Shown one piece after another: positions 52,462-60,817 of a DNA stretch of 64,000 nucleotides. How positions within the stretch are numbered: the first letter of the stretch is position 1; each line of letters opens with the position of its first letter. Where the stretch lies: assembly GCA_002479255.1 (NCBI GenBank), contig DLMJ01000043.1, positions 14,170 to 78,169 on the forward strand, read 5' to 3'. The DNA comes from Candidatus Binatus soli. Its GTDB lineage: Bacteria; Desulfobacterota; Binatia; Binatales; Binataceae. The position numbers and the translations under genes are program-made. Below the pieces are notes generated by a model. It was not told where the DNA came from and did not search any database. It saw only the letters and a list, made by a program, of their open reading frames with translations.

Positions 52462-52692
52462 CTACGGCCGCGACGCGGCCTCGTAGTCCTCTCTCAACAG
52501 ACCCATCATGAGAACGTCGCGATACTTTCCATCCACGAAACTCTCCTGCCACGGCGGGCCTTCGCGGACGAAGCCGCATTTCTCGTAGCAGCGGACCGCG
52601 CGGGAGTTATCGACCTCGTCCGAGAACCATCGAAATAGCGCGTCGGCGTCGGATTTTTCGTAAGCTCGCAGGCTGACCAGCTCGCCCCGCAT
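52462..52692 (-). pseudogene. GNAT acetyltransferase with internal deletion
   Basis: A 76-codon frame. Its start MRGELVSLRAYEKSDADALF is the N-terminus of RimJ/RimL-type GNAT enzymes. It jumps straight to NSRAVRCYEKCGFVREGPPW and GKYRDVLMMGLLREDY, the family's C-terminal end. The central 100 or so residues, including the acetyl-CoA pyrophosphate loop (Q/RxxGxG/A), are missing with the frame preserved. The product could not bind acetyl-CoA normally, so I class it as an inactivated gene. Alternatively this is an assembly deletion. Confidence 0.7.
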
Positions 52693-52728
52693 CTGGCTCC
52701 ACGGCGCGATTATTATTCGCGCGCTCGG

Positions 52729-53988
52729 CTACCGAGTAATGGTTTCCATCACTCGGCCACTCGCGCCGTCCACGAAATTGACTTCGACCGGCGATGAAAC
52801 GTTGTTGTCTTTCTTGGCGGTGTCGATTTTCGCCTTCACTTCGGCCAGGAATATTTTTTTCGCAGGCGCAGGCATCTCGTCCATCGGAAAGTTGTCCATC
52901 AGGACCCTGGCCTTGAGCTTGTCGGGCCACTGGACGGAGCCGACCATCGGTCCCGCGATTTGCAGCCCTCTGACCATCTGCTCGATAGCGCCGTGAAAAT
53001 CCTTTGCTCCGGCCGTTGGCGCAACCGCGGGCGATCCGGATGCCGGCGCCGCCATCGGCGCGCTTGCGGGCGGCGCACCGGTGAGCTTGGCGATCAGATC
53101 CTTCACCTGGGCGCGTGACGTGTCGTCCGGCGCCAGCGCCAGCGCCTGCTTGAGCGTGGCGAGCGCGTCCTGTGCTCTATTCTCCTGCGCGTACGCGATT
53201 CCCATGTTTAAGTACCCCGGGAAAAATCCGGGATTGGCGGCGGTCGCCTTCTTGTACTGCACGACCGCCTGATCGGCGTTGCCCGTGTAGAGATACATCG
53301 TGCCGAGGTCGGTGCGAACTTCCGGATCGTCCGGCTTCTTCTTCAGGTAATGCTCGTATGCGGCGATCGCTTCGTCGAAGTGCTGCTTGTCGTAGTCGAT
53401 GTCACCGACACCGCGGAGCGCGTCGAGGTTGTCGGGCTCCAACTTCAGCACGTGGCCGTACGCTTCCTCAGCCTTGCCGTAGTAGGTTTGATCGAACATC
53501 GCCGCGCGCATCGCGACTGCGCCGAATTTGTTCCATGCCGCGACGTCGCCGGGTTTCGCGCGCGCGTCTTTTTCGGTCTTGTCAACAAAAGTGCGGGCCT
53601 CGGTCGGCAACTCGATCTTCGGATGTCCCGCCGGCAAAGTGCCGTTCTGATTTCCAGCCGCCGCTGGATTCACCGTGACATTCGGCTCCGGTGCAGTCGC
53701 ATTGGGCGCGCCGGCGCCTGGGGCGTTGGCGACGGCGACTTGTTCGCGCCCCACTTCGGGTGTTCGCATCATTATCCACGCGGCCGCCGCCAGACCCATT
53801 ACGATGATCGCGACGAACACAATCACAAACGCCGTTGTAATCGGTATTTTGCGCCCGCCAGCCGCGCTGCCCCCGAGGTTGCCCGACTCTCTCGCGCCCG
53901 ATGCTGTGCCGGCGAGCGCGCTGCCGCATTCCACGCAGAACTTCGCCCCGGTCGTCAGCGGCGCACCGCATTGCGGACAAAATCGCAT
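52729..53988 (-). CDS. zinc-ribbon TPR membrane protein
   Basis: A 419-residue protein. ATG 53988 follows AGGA at eight bases. Residues 4-21 form a zinc ribbon (FCPQCG, then FCVECG: Cys4, 7, 18, 21). A transmembrane helix spans about 50-74, then an Ala/Pro/Asn linker, then about four TPRs around 150-310 (AEEAYGHVLKLEPDNLDALR, AIAAYEHYLKKKPDDPEVRT). The C-terminal 85 residues (SVQWPDKLKARVLMDNFPMD) look globular. The layout suggests a membrane-tethered protein-interaction scaffold. No specific partner is evident. Confidence 0.75.
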   Translation of the reverse strand: MRFCPQCGAPLTTGAKFCVECGSALAGTASGARESGNLGGSAAGGRKIPITTAFVIVFVAIIVMGLAAAAWIMMRTPEVGREQVAVANAPGAGAPNATAPEPNVTVNPAAAGNQNGTLPAGHPKIELPTEARTFVDKTEKDARAKPGDVAAWNKFGAVAMRAAMFDQTYYGKAEEAYGHVLKLEPDNLDALRGVGDIDYDKQHFDEAIAAYEHYLKKKPDDPEVRTDLGTMYLYTGNADQAVVQYKKATAANPGFFPGYLNMGIAYAQENRAQDALATLKQALALAPDDTSRAQVKDLIAKLTGAPPASAPMAAPASGSPAVAPTAGAKDFHGAIEQMVRGLQIAGPMVGSVQWPDKLKARVLMDNFPMDEMPAPAKKIFLAEVKAKIDTAKKDNNVSSPVEVNFVDGASGRVMETITR

Positions 53989-54151
53989 CAGCAAATTCCT
54001 ACATGACCGCTTCCCCCCAGCGCAACCCGCCCCAGATTTGGATTCCTGCTTTCGAGCTGCCTGTTATATAGTCCCGTCGGAGTCTATTTTCGCAAGCCAG
54101 CCGGCCGAGGAACGCGCCGAGATCCGCCAGTGACACGCGCCGAGTCCGCAT

Positions 54152-55162
54152 ATGCCCGGAGATTTCGAACAAGTAACCGCGCAGCTGACGGCCCTGGTGC
54201 GCGCGAAAACCGGTGACTCCCGCGCGCGAGCGCATTCGCTCGAATCGCTGCCGGGTCACGCCGGCTTCAGCTACAGCTTCATCCTTGAGCGCAGCGCGCC
54301 CGACGCGGCGCCGGCCGGGAAATTCGTCGTGCGCATCGCGCCTGCCGGCGTCAAAATCTCAGGCCCCGCCGACATCGTGCGGCAGGCGCGCGTGATGGCG
54401 TCGCTGGCCGACACGCCGGTCGCGGTGCCGCCGATCATCTGGTACGGCGACGAGCCCGAGTTCTTCGATCGGCCGTACTTCGTCGGCGGCTTCGTCGATG
54501 GATTCAAACTCGGCGAATCCGCGCTGCCGGCCGCGCACTTGAAACGCCTGGCGCGCAAAGGCATCGCGACCATGGCCGCGCTGCACAACGTCCCGTGGCA
54601 GCCGCGCCGCGCCGCATGGGGCGAGCCGCTCGCGCTCAGCGAAGAGCTCAAACGGCTGGACTACCTGCTCGACCGCCCGACTCTCGATCCCGCCGTCGTC
54701 GCGCGCGCACCCGAGCTTCGCCAGCGTCTGCGCTCGAGCCTGCCGGCAAACGCGCGCATTGGATGCGTCCACGGCGACTTCCAATGGTCGAACGTGCTGT
54801 TCAACGAAGAACGCGTCGTCGCGCTGATCGATTGGGAAATCTCGCTCGTCGGCGCAACGCTGCTCGACCTCGGATGGCTTTGCTTCTTCTCCGATCCGGC
54901 GAGCTGGGTCGGCGCCGACGCCGGCCGCGGCTCGTTTCTCGACGCAGGCGAAATCGTCGATGCGTACGCCGAAGTCGCGGGCTTTCCGGTCTCCGCGGCG
55001 GAAGTGCGATGGTTCCGCGCATTCGCGGGCTACCGGTTCGGCGTGATCACCTGTTTCAACCTGATGCTGCACCGGCGCGGCAAGCGCCACGATCCGTTGT
55101 GGGAAGAGACGGCGCTGTCGGCGCCAAGAATGTTCGAACGCGGCCTCGAATTGCTCGGCTGA
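54152..55162 (+). CDS. APH-type phosphotransferase family protein
   Basis: A 336-residue kinase-like fold protein. The nucleotide-site Lys region is GKFVVRIAPAG; the Brenner-type catalytic loop CVHGDFQWSNVLFNEERVVA and the metal-binding LIDWEISLVGATLLDLGWLC are intact. The form 'RP.....F.VGGFVDGF' and LARKGIATMAALHNVPW resembles the ACAD10/11-associated phosphotransferases linked to 4-hydroxy acid and fatty acid catabolism, not antibiotic resistance. Its neighbour is PHA synthase, consistent with acyl metabolism (inference). The start ATG has no strong ribosome site. Confidence 0.82.
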   Translation: MPGDFEQVTAQLTALVRAKTGDSRARAHSLESLPGHAGFSYSFILERSAPDAAPAGKFVVRIAPAGVKISGPADIVRQARVMASLADTPVAVPPIIWYGDEPEFFDRPYFVGGFVDGFKLGESALPAAHLKRLARKGIATMAALHNVPWQPRRAAWGEPLALSEELKRLDYLLDRPTLDPAVVARAPELRQRLRSSLPANARIGCVHGDFQWSNVLFNEERVVALIDWEISLVGATLLDLGWLCFFSDPASWVGADAGRGSFLDAGEIVDAYAEVAGFPVSAAEVRWFRAFAGYRFGVITCFNLMLHRRGKRHDPLWEETALSAPRMFERGLELLG

Positions 55163-55260
55163 CCCGCGCGTACCGCCGGCACATCTTCGGTTTGGCCTCC
55201 GAATGACTTTGTGGTGGAATTGCGTCCCGCCCTTGGCGATCGGAACCGGGAGGTGGCGAA

Positions 55261-56967
55261 ATGGACAGTGCGGCCAAACGGCCTGAAATTCAGACCCCCG
55301 AGGAAAACCATCCCGCGCTGAACGCGATCCTCGGCGCCAATCCGTTCGTCGGCCTCGATGCCACTCAGGTTGTCGGTACGTTGACGGCCCTGCTGGCGCA
55401 TCTCGCCTCCGAGCCCGCCATCGTCGCCGCGCGCACGCTCGAACTGTGGCTCGAGCTGGGGCAGGTCGCGGCAGGCGTTTCTACCGTAGCGCCCGAGGCT
55501 GGCGACAGACGCTTCGCCGATCCTGCCTGGTCGCAGCATCCGCTCTACCGTCGCATGATGCAGACCTACCTCGCGTGGCGCACCGCCATGCACGATCTCG
55601 TCGACCAGGATGAAAGCGTCGAGTGGAAGCAAGTCGAGCAGCAGAAATTCGCGGTCACGCTGATGACCGAGGCGCTCGCGCCCACCAACGCGTTCTGGCT
55701 CAATCCCGCCGCGCTCAAGCGCGCCTTCGACACCGCGGGGATGAGCGTGGTGTGGGGACTGCGCAACTTCATCTCCGACCTGTGGAGCAACGGCGGGATG
55801 CCGTCGACGGTGGACAAGCGGCCGTTCCAGGTCGGTCAAAATCTCGCCCTCTCGCCCGGCGCCGTCGTATTCCGAAGCCCGGTCTGCGAGGTGATCCAGT
55901 ATGCGCCCGCGACCGACAAGGTTTACGAGCGCCCGCTGCTTTTCATCCCGCCGCAGATCAACAAGTTCTACATCATGGATCTCGCGCCGGGCCGCAGCTT
56001 CGTCGAGTACGCCGTGAAGCACGGACTTCCGATGTTCACGATCAGCTGGCGCAACCCGACGCCGCGCGATCGCAACTGGGGGCTCGACGAATACGTGACC
56101 GCGTGCAAGGACGCCATCACGGCCGCCTGCGAGATCACCGGCAGCCCCGATTGCAACGTGCTCGGCGTATGCGCCGGCGGCATCACGACTTCGCTTCTGC
56201 TCGGGCATCTCGCGGCTTCGGGTGACAAGCGCGTCAACGCGGCGACGCTGCTGGTGACGATGCTCGATACGAGCCTGCCCTCGATAACCGGGATGTTCGC
56301 GACCGAGGATGCGATCAAGGCGGCGCGCGATCGCTCGGCTGAAAAGGGCGTGCTCGACGGCGGCGACATGGCGCGCGTCTTCGCCTGGCTGCGTCCGAAC
56401 GATCTGGTCTGGAACTATTGGGTCAACAACTATCTGCTCGGCAACGATCCCGCGCCGTTCGACATCCTCTATTGGAACGCCGACCCGACCAATCTTCCGG
56501 CCAAACTGCACGCGGGCTTTCTCGATCTGTTTCTCAGAAATCCGCTCACGCGCGGCGGCGGCGTCACGGTTCTCGGCACGCCGGTCGATTTGGGCGCCGT
56601 GAAGAATGACCTCTACCTGGTTGCCGGGATGACCGACCATATCTGCAGGTGGCGCGGGTGCTATCGCGCGACGCGGATGTTCGGCGGACGAATCGAATTC
56701 GTGCTCGGCTCCAGCGGCCATATCCAGAGCCTGGTCAGTCCGCCCGGCAACTTCAAAGCCCGCTACTACATCGGCGCGCGGCTCCCCGAGGATCCCGACG
56801 AATGGGCCAAGGGAGCGGCCGAGAACAAGGGCACCTGGTGGGATCACTGGATCAAGTGGATAGGGGCCCGCTCCGGCGGCGAACGTCCCGCGCCGAAATC
56901 TCTCGGGAGCGACCTATACAAAGCCGGCGAGCCGGCCCCCGGCCTATACGTCCACGAACGCCACTAA
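55261..56967 (+). CDS. phaC: class I poly(3-hydroxyalkanoate) synthase
   Basis: A 568-residue polymerase. The lipase-like box is LGVCAGG with nucleophile Cys304. An Asp in LYLVAGMTDHI (DHI block) and the His in VLGSSGHIQSLVSPPGNFKA complete the triad. The N-terminal conserved DPAWSQHPLYRRMMQTYLAW and VQYA-like segment VIQYAPATDKVYERPLLFIP are typical of class I enzymes. It polymerises 3-hydroxyacyl-CoA into storage granules. GGGAGGTGG lies seven bases before the ATG. No phaA/phaB or phasin is adjacent. Confidence 0.93.
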   Translation: MDSAAKRPEIQTPEENHPALNAILGANPFVGLDATQVVGTLTALLAHLASEPAIVAARTLELWLELGQVAAGVSTVAPEAGDRRFADPAWSQHPLYRRMMQTYLAWRTAMHDLVDQDESVEWKQVEQQKFAVTLMTEALAPTNAFWLNPAALKRAFDTAGMSVVWGLRNFISDLWSNGGMPSTVDKRPFQVGQNLALSPGAVVFRSPVCEVIQYAPATDKVYERPLLFIPPQINKFYIMDLAPGRSFVEYAVKHGLPMFTISWRNPTPRDRNWGLDEYVTACKDAITAACEITGSPDCNVLGVCAGGITTSLLLGHLAASGDKRVNAATLLVTMLDTSLPSITGMFATEDAIKAARDRSAEKGVLDGGDMARVFAWLRPNDLVWNYWVNNYLLGNDPAPFDILYWNADPTNLPAKLHAGFLDLFLRNPLTRGGGVTVLGTPVDLGAVKNDLYLVAGMTDHICRWRGCYRATRMFGGRIEFVLGSSGHIQSLVSPPGNFKARYYIGARLPEDPDEWAKGAAENKGTWWDHWIKWIGARSGGERPAPKSLGSDLYKAGEPAPGLYVHERH

Positions 56968-56978
56968 TTTTATGGCTA

Positions 56979-56992
56979 CCCGTGCCCACGGG
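56979..56992. terminator. short palindrome between phaC and the lut genes
   Basis: CCCGTGCCCACGGG (arms CCCGTG/CACGGG) lies just after the phaC stop, between convergent genes. There is no T-tract, so terminator function is uncertain. Confidence 0.3.
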
Positions 56993-57031
56993 CGCGCGCG
57001 ATTCAAGATTCTGCTCGTTTGATAGCTCGCC

Positions 57032-57754
57032 TCATCTGGCCGCCAGCACTTCCGCCAGATGACGCACTTCGATCTTCTCGCCCGCGCGGCTCAACCCTCC
57101 GCCGATCTGCATCAGGCATCCGCAATCGTTGGCGACCACCACCTCGGCGCCGCTCTCCTTGATGCGCGCCATCTTGTCCTCGAGCATCGAGGCCGAGATA
57201 TGCGGGAACTTCACCGAGAACATCCCGCCGAAACCGCAGCACTCCTCCCGATCGCGCAGCTCGCGGATTCTGATCCCTGCCACCCCACTCAGCAGCGTCA
57301 TCGGTTCATCGCGCACGCCCAACTCGCGCATCAGATGACACGACGGATGATACGCGACCGCCCGCTCGTAGCGCGCGCCGATGTACTTCACCTTCAGCAC
57401 GTTGACGATGAACTGCGACAGCTCGAATATCCACGGCCGAATCGCCATTGCTTTGGCTGACAGCGCGGGATCGCCGGCCAGCAAGTCGCCGTAAAAAATC
57501 TTCAGCATGCTCGTGCATGAGCCCGACGGCACGACAATCGGAATGCCCGGCTCGACCGAGCTCAGAAAGCGGCGCGCGAGATCGAGCGCCTCATCGCGGA
57601 AACCCTCATTGAAAGCGACCTGGCCGCAACAGAACGCGCCGCGAACCGGCGTCACCTTGAGCCGCAGCCGCTCGAGCACCGTCGCCGCCGCGTCGTTGAC
57701 TTCGGGAAAAAATTCCTCGGCGAGGCAGGTCGAAAATAGTTGGACTTCAGTCAT
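57032..57754 (-). CDS. lutA: lactate utilisation Fe-S protein A (LutA/LldE)
   Basis: A 240-residue protein with two CCG domains. The first is VTPVRGAFCCGQVAFNEGFR, the second DREECCGFGGMFSVKFPHIS; both coordinate non-cubane or conventional Fe-S centres in heterodisulfide-reductase-like proteins. FSTCLAEEFFPEV at the N-terminus is the LldE opening. With LutB and LutC it forms the L-lactate oxidase complex in the cytoplasm. Here it is the last gene of a lutB-lutC-lutA order; its ATG overlaps the lutC end by eight bases. Confidence 0.9.
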   Translation of the reverse strand: MTEVQLFSTCLAEEFFPEVNDAAATVLERLRLKVTPVRGAFCCGQVAFNEGFRDEALDLARRFLSSVEPGIPIVVPSGSCTSMLKIFYGDLLAGDPALSAKAMAIRPWIFELSQFIVNVLKVKYIGARYERAVAYHPSCHLMRELGVRDEPMTLLSGVAGIRIRELRDREECCGFGGMFSVKFPHISASMLEDKMARIKESGAEVVVANDCGCLMQIGGGLSRAGEKIEVRHLAEVLAAR

Positions 57755-58439
57755 CGTGGGGCCACACCACGATCACGTGGATCGATTTGGGGCCGTGCAC
57801 GCCGAGCACGATTCGCTTCTCGATATCCGCGGTCCGGCTGGGGCCGGTGATCAGCGTCAATCGATTCGCCGCGACGCCGTCTGGACCCAACTCGGCGAGC
57901 ACCGCCGCCAGATTTGCCATCACGCGATCGATCTGAACGACCACGAGGCTCGCCGGCGGCAGCAGCGTCAGAGAACTCGGCCGATCTCTGGTTGAAACTA
58001 CCGCCAGCGTGCCGGTCGCGGCGATCGCGAAGTCCGCCTCCGCGATCCCCAGGTCCGCATTTGCCACCCGCTCGCGCATCGCGGCGCGTTCCGTGTCCGC
58101 CACCGGGATCGTGCGAACTATCCTGAAATCCGCGCGCTCGAGCGCCTCGCCGATCGCGTTCATGTCGCTCATGACGCCTTGTCCAAGCGCGACCGTCTTT
58201 GCGCCGATCTCGCCGGCGAGAGTGACTATTCGACTGGTCACTTCGGCCGGAGTGAGTATTCCGAGGAACTTGCCGCCTACCTCTTCGAGCTCGCCCGCGA
58301 ACGTCGATGCGAGCGCCGCGCGATGCGCCGACTGTGCCACGGGCAGCGGCGCGCTCGCGGCCGCGGCGTGCGAGTTGCTCCGCGCGCCAACGCCGAGCGC
58401 GTCTTTTACGCTCGCGATTATTTTGTGAATCTCAGCCAC
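57747..58439 (-). CDS. lutC: lactate utilisation protein C (LutC/LldG)
   Basis: A 230-residue DUF162/LUD-domain protein. The conserved MRERVANADLGIAEADFAIA and TGTLAVVSTRDRPSSLTLLP, then GPSRTADIEKRIVLGVHGPK, define LutC/YkgG. A GTG at 58439 (GTG GCT GAG ATT CAC), two bases after the lutB stop, gives MAEIHKIIASVKDALG. The longer frame read upstream lies entirely in lutB antiframe and is rejected. It is required with LutA and LutB for lactate oxidation. Confidence 0.88.
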   Translation of the reverse strand: MAEIHKIIASVKDALGVGARSNSHAAAASAPLPVAQSAHRAALASTFAGELEEVGGKFLGILTPAEVTSRIVTLAGEIGAKTVALGQGVMSDMNAIGEALERADFRIVRTIPVADTERAAMRERVANADLGIAEADFAIAATGTLAVVSTRDRPSSLTLLPPASLVVVQIDRVMANLAAVLAELGPDGVAANRLTLITGPSRTADIEKRIVLGVHGPKSIHVIVVWPHDD

Positions 58440-58441
58440 GT

Positions 58442-59872
58442 TCAGCCTGGCGGGCGCTCCGGCCCGGGCGCGGGGCGCTTGTGCGGACGCGGCCGCGGGA
58501 AGTCGCGATACTTCGTCCAGTTGCCGAACGGTCCCGGCATCCGGCGCAGATAACCGTTGTGCGCCAATGGTTTCAGCACCATCGCGGCGAATTTTCCAAG
58601 CGCTCGAACCGTCCGCGGATGCCGCGCCATCTTCGCAAACCGCCGCGCGCCCCGCCGCGCCCGCTCTATCGCACGCGGCCATCTAAGCGGATGCTCGCCG
58701 GTGCTCTCTTTCCAGCGCAAATGGAGCAGGATTCGCGGGATGTCGATCTTGACGGGACAGATGTCCTTGCACGCCCCGCACAGCGTTGACGCGAACGGCA
58801 GGTATCCCGCGGCGCCGCCGAAAAGATTGGGGCTGACGATCGATCCGATCGGTCCCGGATAGACCGACCGATACGCGTGGCCGCCGATGCGCCTGTAGAT
58901 CGGGCATACGTTCAGGCACGCGCCGCATCGGATGCAATTCAACGCCTCGCGCAGAACCGGATCCGCAATCATCGCGCTGCGCCCGTTGTCCAGGATTACC
59001 ACGTGCATCTCGCCCGGCCCGTCCAGCTCGCCCTCGCGCCTGGGACCCGTGATGAAACTGGTGTAGGTCGTGAGCTTCTGCCCGGTCGCGGTGCGCGCGA
59101 GGATTTCCAGGAAGTGGCTCAGGTCTTCGAGCCGCGCGATGACCTTCTCGATCCCCATCACGGCGACGAACGTCTCCGGCATCGTGCTCGACAGGCGCCC
59201 GTTGCCTTCGTTCTCGACGATGACCAGCGTGCCGGTTTCTGCGATCGCAAAATTGACGCCGGTAACTCCGAAATCCGCGTTCAGAAAAATCGCGCGCAAT
59301 CGCGAGCGCGCTTCGGCCGTGAGTTTTTCAGGCTCCGCGGTGTACTCGATGCCGAACTTGTCGGTGAAAAGTTGCCCGATGTCCTCCTTGGACAGATGAA
59401 TCGCGGGCGTGATGATATGCGACGGGCGCTCGCCGCGAAGCTGCACGATATACTCGCCAAGGTCCGTCTCGACCGCGTCGATCCCCGCGCGTTCGAGCGC
59501 GCCATTGAGCTCGATCTCCTCCGTCGTCATCGACTTGCCCTTGACGACGTTCTTCGCGCCACGCCCCTTTGCAAGTTCGACTATATAATCGCGCGCATCC
59601 GCCGCATCCTCGGCGAAGAACACCTTGCATCCGCGCGCTTCGAGCTTCGAGGCCAGTTCGATGAGCAATTCGTCGAGATGCGCAATCGCGTCGGTCTTGA
59701 TTCGATAAGCCGCGTCACGCTCGTCGTCGTACGCCGGGAACTCCGCCTTCACTTGGGCGAAGTGATCGAGATGCCGCGCGCTGGCGCTCTCGAGCTTGCG
59801 CCGCAGCTCATGGTCGCCGACGGCGGCGCGGCTCGACTCGAAGAAATCGCGGGCTTTCGGAAATTCAGCCAT
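58442..59872 (-). CDS. lutB: lactate utilisation Fe-S protein B (LutB/LldF)
   Basis: A 476-residue protein. The N-terminal LUD domain includes KGRGAKNVVKGKSMTTEEIE and NADFGVTGVNFAIAETGTLV. Two [4Fe-4S] motifs follow: CIRCGACLNVCPIY and CGACKDICPVKIDI. The C-terminal basic region ends in a Pro/Arg-rich tail (RPRPHKRPAPGPERPP). It is the electron-transfer core of the lactate oxidation complex. It begins the operon; lutC follows by two bases. No lactate permease or LutR regulator is adjacent. Confidence 0.93.
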   Translation of the reverse strand: MAEFPKARDFFESSRAAVGDHELRRKLESASARHLDHFAQVKAEFPAYDDERDAAYRIKTDAIAHLDELLIELASKLEARGCKVFFAEDAADARDYIVELAKGRGAKNVVKGKSMTTEEIELNGALERAGIDAVETDLGEYIVQLRGERPSHIITPAIHLSKEDIGQLFTDKFGIEYTAEPEKLTAEARSRLRAIFLNADFGVTGVNFAIAETGTLVIVENEGNGRLSSTMPETFVAVMGIEKVIARLEDLSHFLEILARTATGQKLTTYTSFITGPRREGELDGPGEMHVVILDNGRSAMIADPVLREALNCIRCGACLNVCPIYRRIGGHAYRSVYPGPIGSIVSPNLFGGAAGYLPFASTLCGACKDICPVKIDIPRILLHLRWKESTGEHPLRWPRAIERARRGARRFAKMARHPRTVRALGKFAAMVLKPLAHNGYLRRMPGPFGNWTKYRDFPRPRPHKRPAPGPERPPG

Positions 59873-59915
59873 CTCGGATGTCGCGAGTCAGTTGTCAGCC
59901 GATCGGCGCGTCGTC

Positions 59916-59952
59916 AGTTTATCAGCGCGACTTTAGTTTATCAGCGCGACTT
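59916..59952 (+). repeat. 19-bp tandem duplication at a gene 3' end
   Basis: AGTTTATCAGCGCGACTT occurs at 59916-59933 and 59935-59952, with a 19-base period. On the minus strand both copies encode VALIN followed by a stop (TAA in the gene, TGA in the extra copy). So the last codons of the SirB1-like gene are repeated immediately after its stop. Confidence 0.85.
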
Positions 59953-60757
59953 GGCGAATCAGGCGCAGCACCGCTTCGCGCGCCGACTCGGCCGCGGGAT
60001 GCTCGGGCGCCTGCGAAAGAAAACTCTGGAAGTCGTCGAGCGCCGGCTTGAAGCATTCCAGCCGCTCGAACAGGCCGCCGCGTTCCACCAGCTCGTCGAG
60101 CGCGCGCGGTTCCAGCATGATAATCCTGTCCAGCGCCGCCAGCGCGCGCGTCCAGTCCGACGCCCCCATGTAAATGATCTTCAGGTTGCGAAGCATCTGC
60201 GCCAGGATATGGCGCGTGCCGCGCGGCTTCAGCATCGCAGGATTCAACTCGACCGGCTGTCCGTAAATTTGCATCAGGCGCGCGCGAATCTCGTCGAGCG
60301 CGAGAATCTTCCCGCCCACGAATGGATCGATGATCAGCTCGCCGCGCTCGTCCACCGCCTTGACCAGAAAATGGGTCGGGAACGCAACCCCGTAGAGGTT
60401 CATACCGAGCCGGCGGCCCACTTCCAGATACACCACCGAAAGCGTGATCGGAATTCCGAGCCGGCGATCGATCACGTCGTTCAGAAATGAGTTGCGCGGA
60501 TCGTTGTAGTTCTCGGCGTTGCCCTCGAATCCCTTCAGCTCGAACAGAAAATGCGAGAGCAACTGGACGCGTTCCACCGTGTCCTCGCCGGCGCGGACGA
60601 TTGGTTCGGCTTCGCGCGCCAGCGTCGCCAGCTTGTCCAGGTATTCTTCGATGTCAAGCTCGGGATACTCTTCTTTCGCGATCAGCAGCGCGCCGCGCGC
60701 CAGTGGCGCCGGCTCTTTCGCCGCAAGCATCGCAAATTCTCGCCGTGCATCCTTCAT
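59933..60757 (-). CDS. SirB1-family (transglutaminase-like/TPR) protein
   Basis: A 274-residue protein. The core YNDPRNSFLNDVIDRRLGIP then ITLSVVYLEVGRRLGMNLYG and VAFPTHFLVKAVD is the SirB1 signature with the Cys-position replaced; the conserved His sits in PTHFL. The C-terminal half has TPR-like helices (ALAALDRIIMLEPRALDELV). Often encoded near cell-envelope or tRNA genes, its role is not settled. It lies 175 bases before the lutB gene in the direction of transcription and downstream of queG. Confidence 0.85.
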   Translation of the reverse strand: MKDARREFAMLAAKEPAPLARGALLIAKEEYPELDIEEYLDKLATLAREAEPIVRAGEDTVERVQLLSHFLFELKGFEGNAENYNDPRNSFLNDVIDRRLGIPITLSVVYLEVGRRLGMNLYGVAFPTHFLVKAVDERGELIIDPFVGGKILALDEIRARLMQIYGQPVELNPAMLKPRGTRHILAQMLRNLKIIYMGASDWTRALAALDRIIMLEPRALDELVERGGLFERLECFKPALDDFQSFLSQAPEHPAAESAREAVLRLIRQVALIN

Positions 60758-60817
60758 CGGGCAGGCACCGTTCGTAACAGTCTCGCCTTGCGCGAATGCT
60801 TTGACAAGCGCCGGCGA

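Noticed and set aside
55030..56847. 605-codon minus-strand frame opposite phaC
   Set aside because: Antisense shadow of an intact PHA synthase with all catalytic residues; no independent motif.
58877..60490. 537-codon plus-strand frame opposite lutB and the SirB1-like gene
   Set aside because: Spans two real minus-strand genes and their gap; no domain and antisense-like composition.
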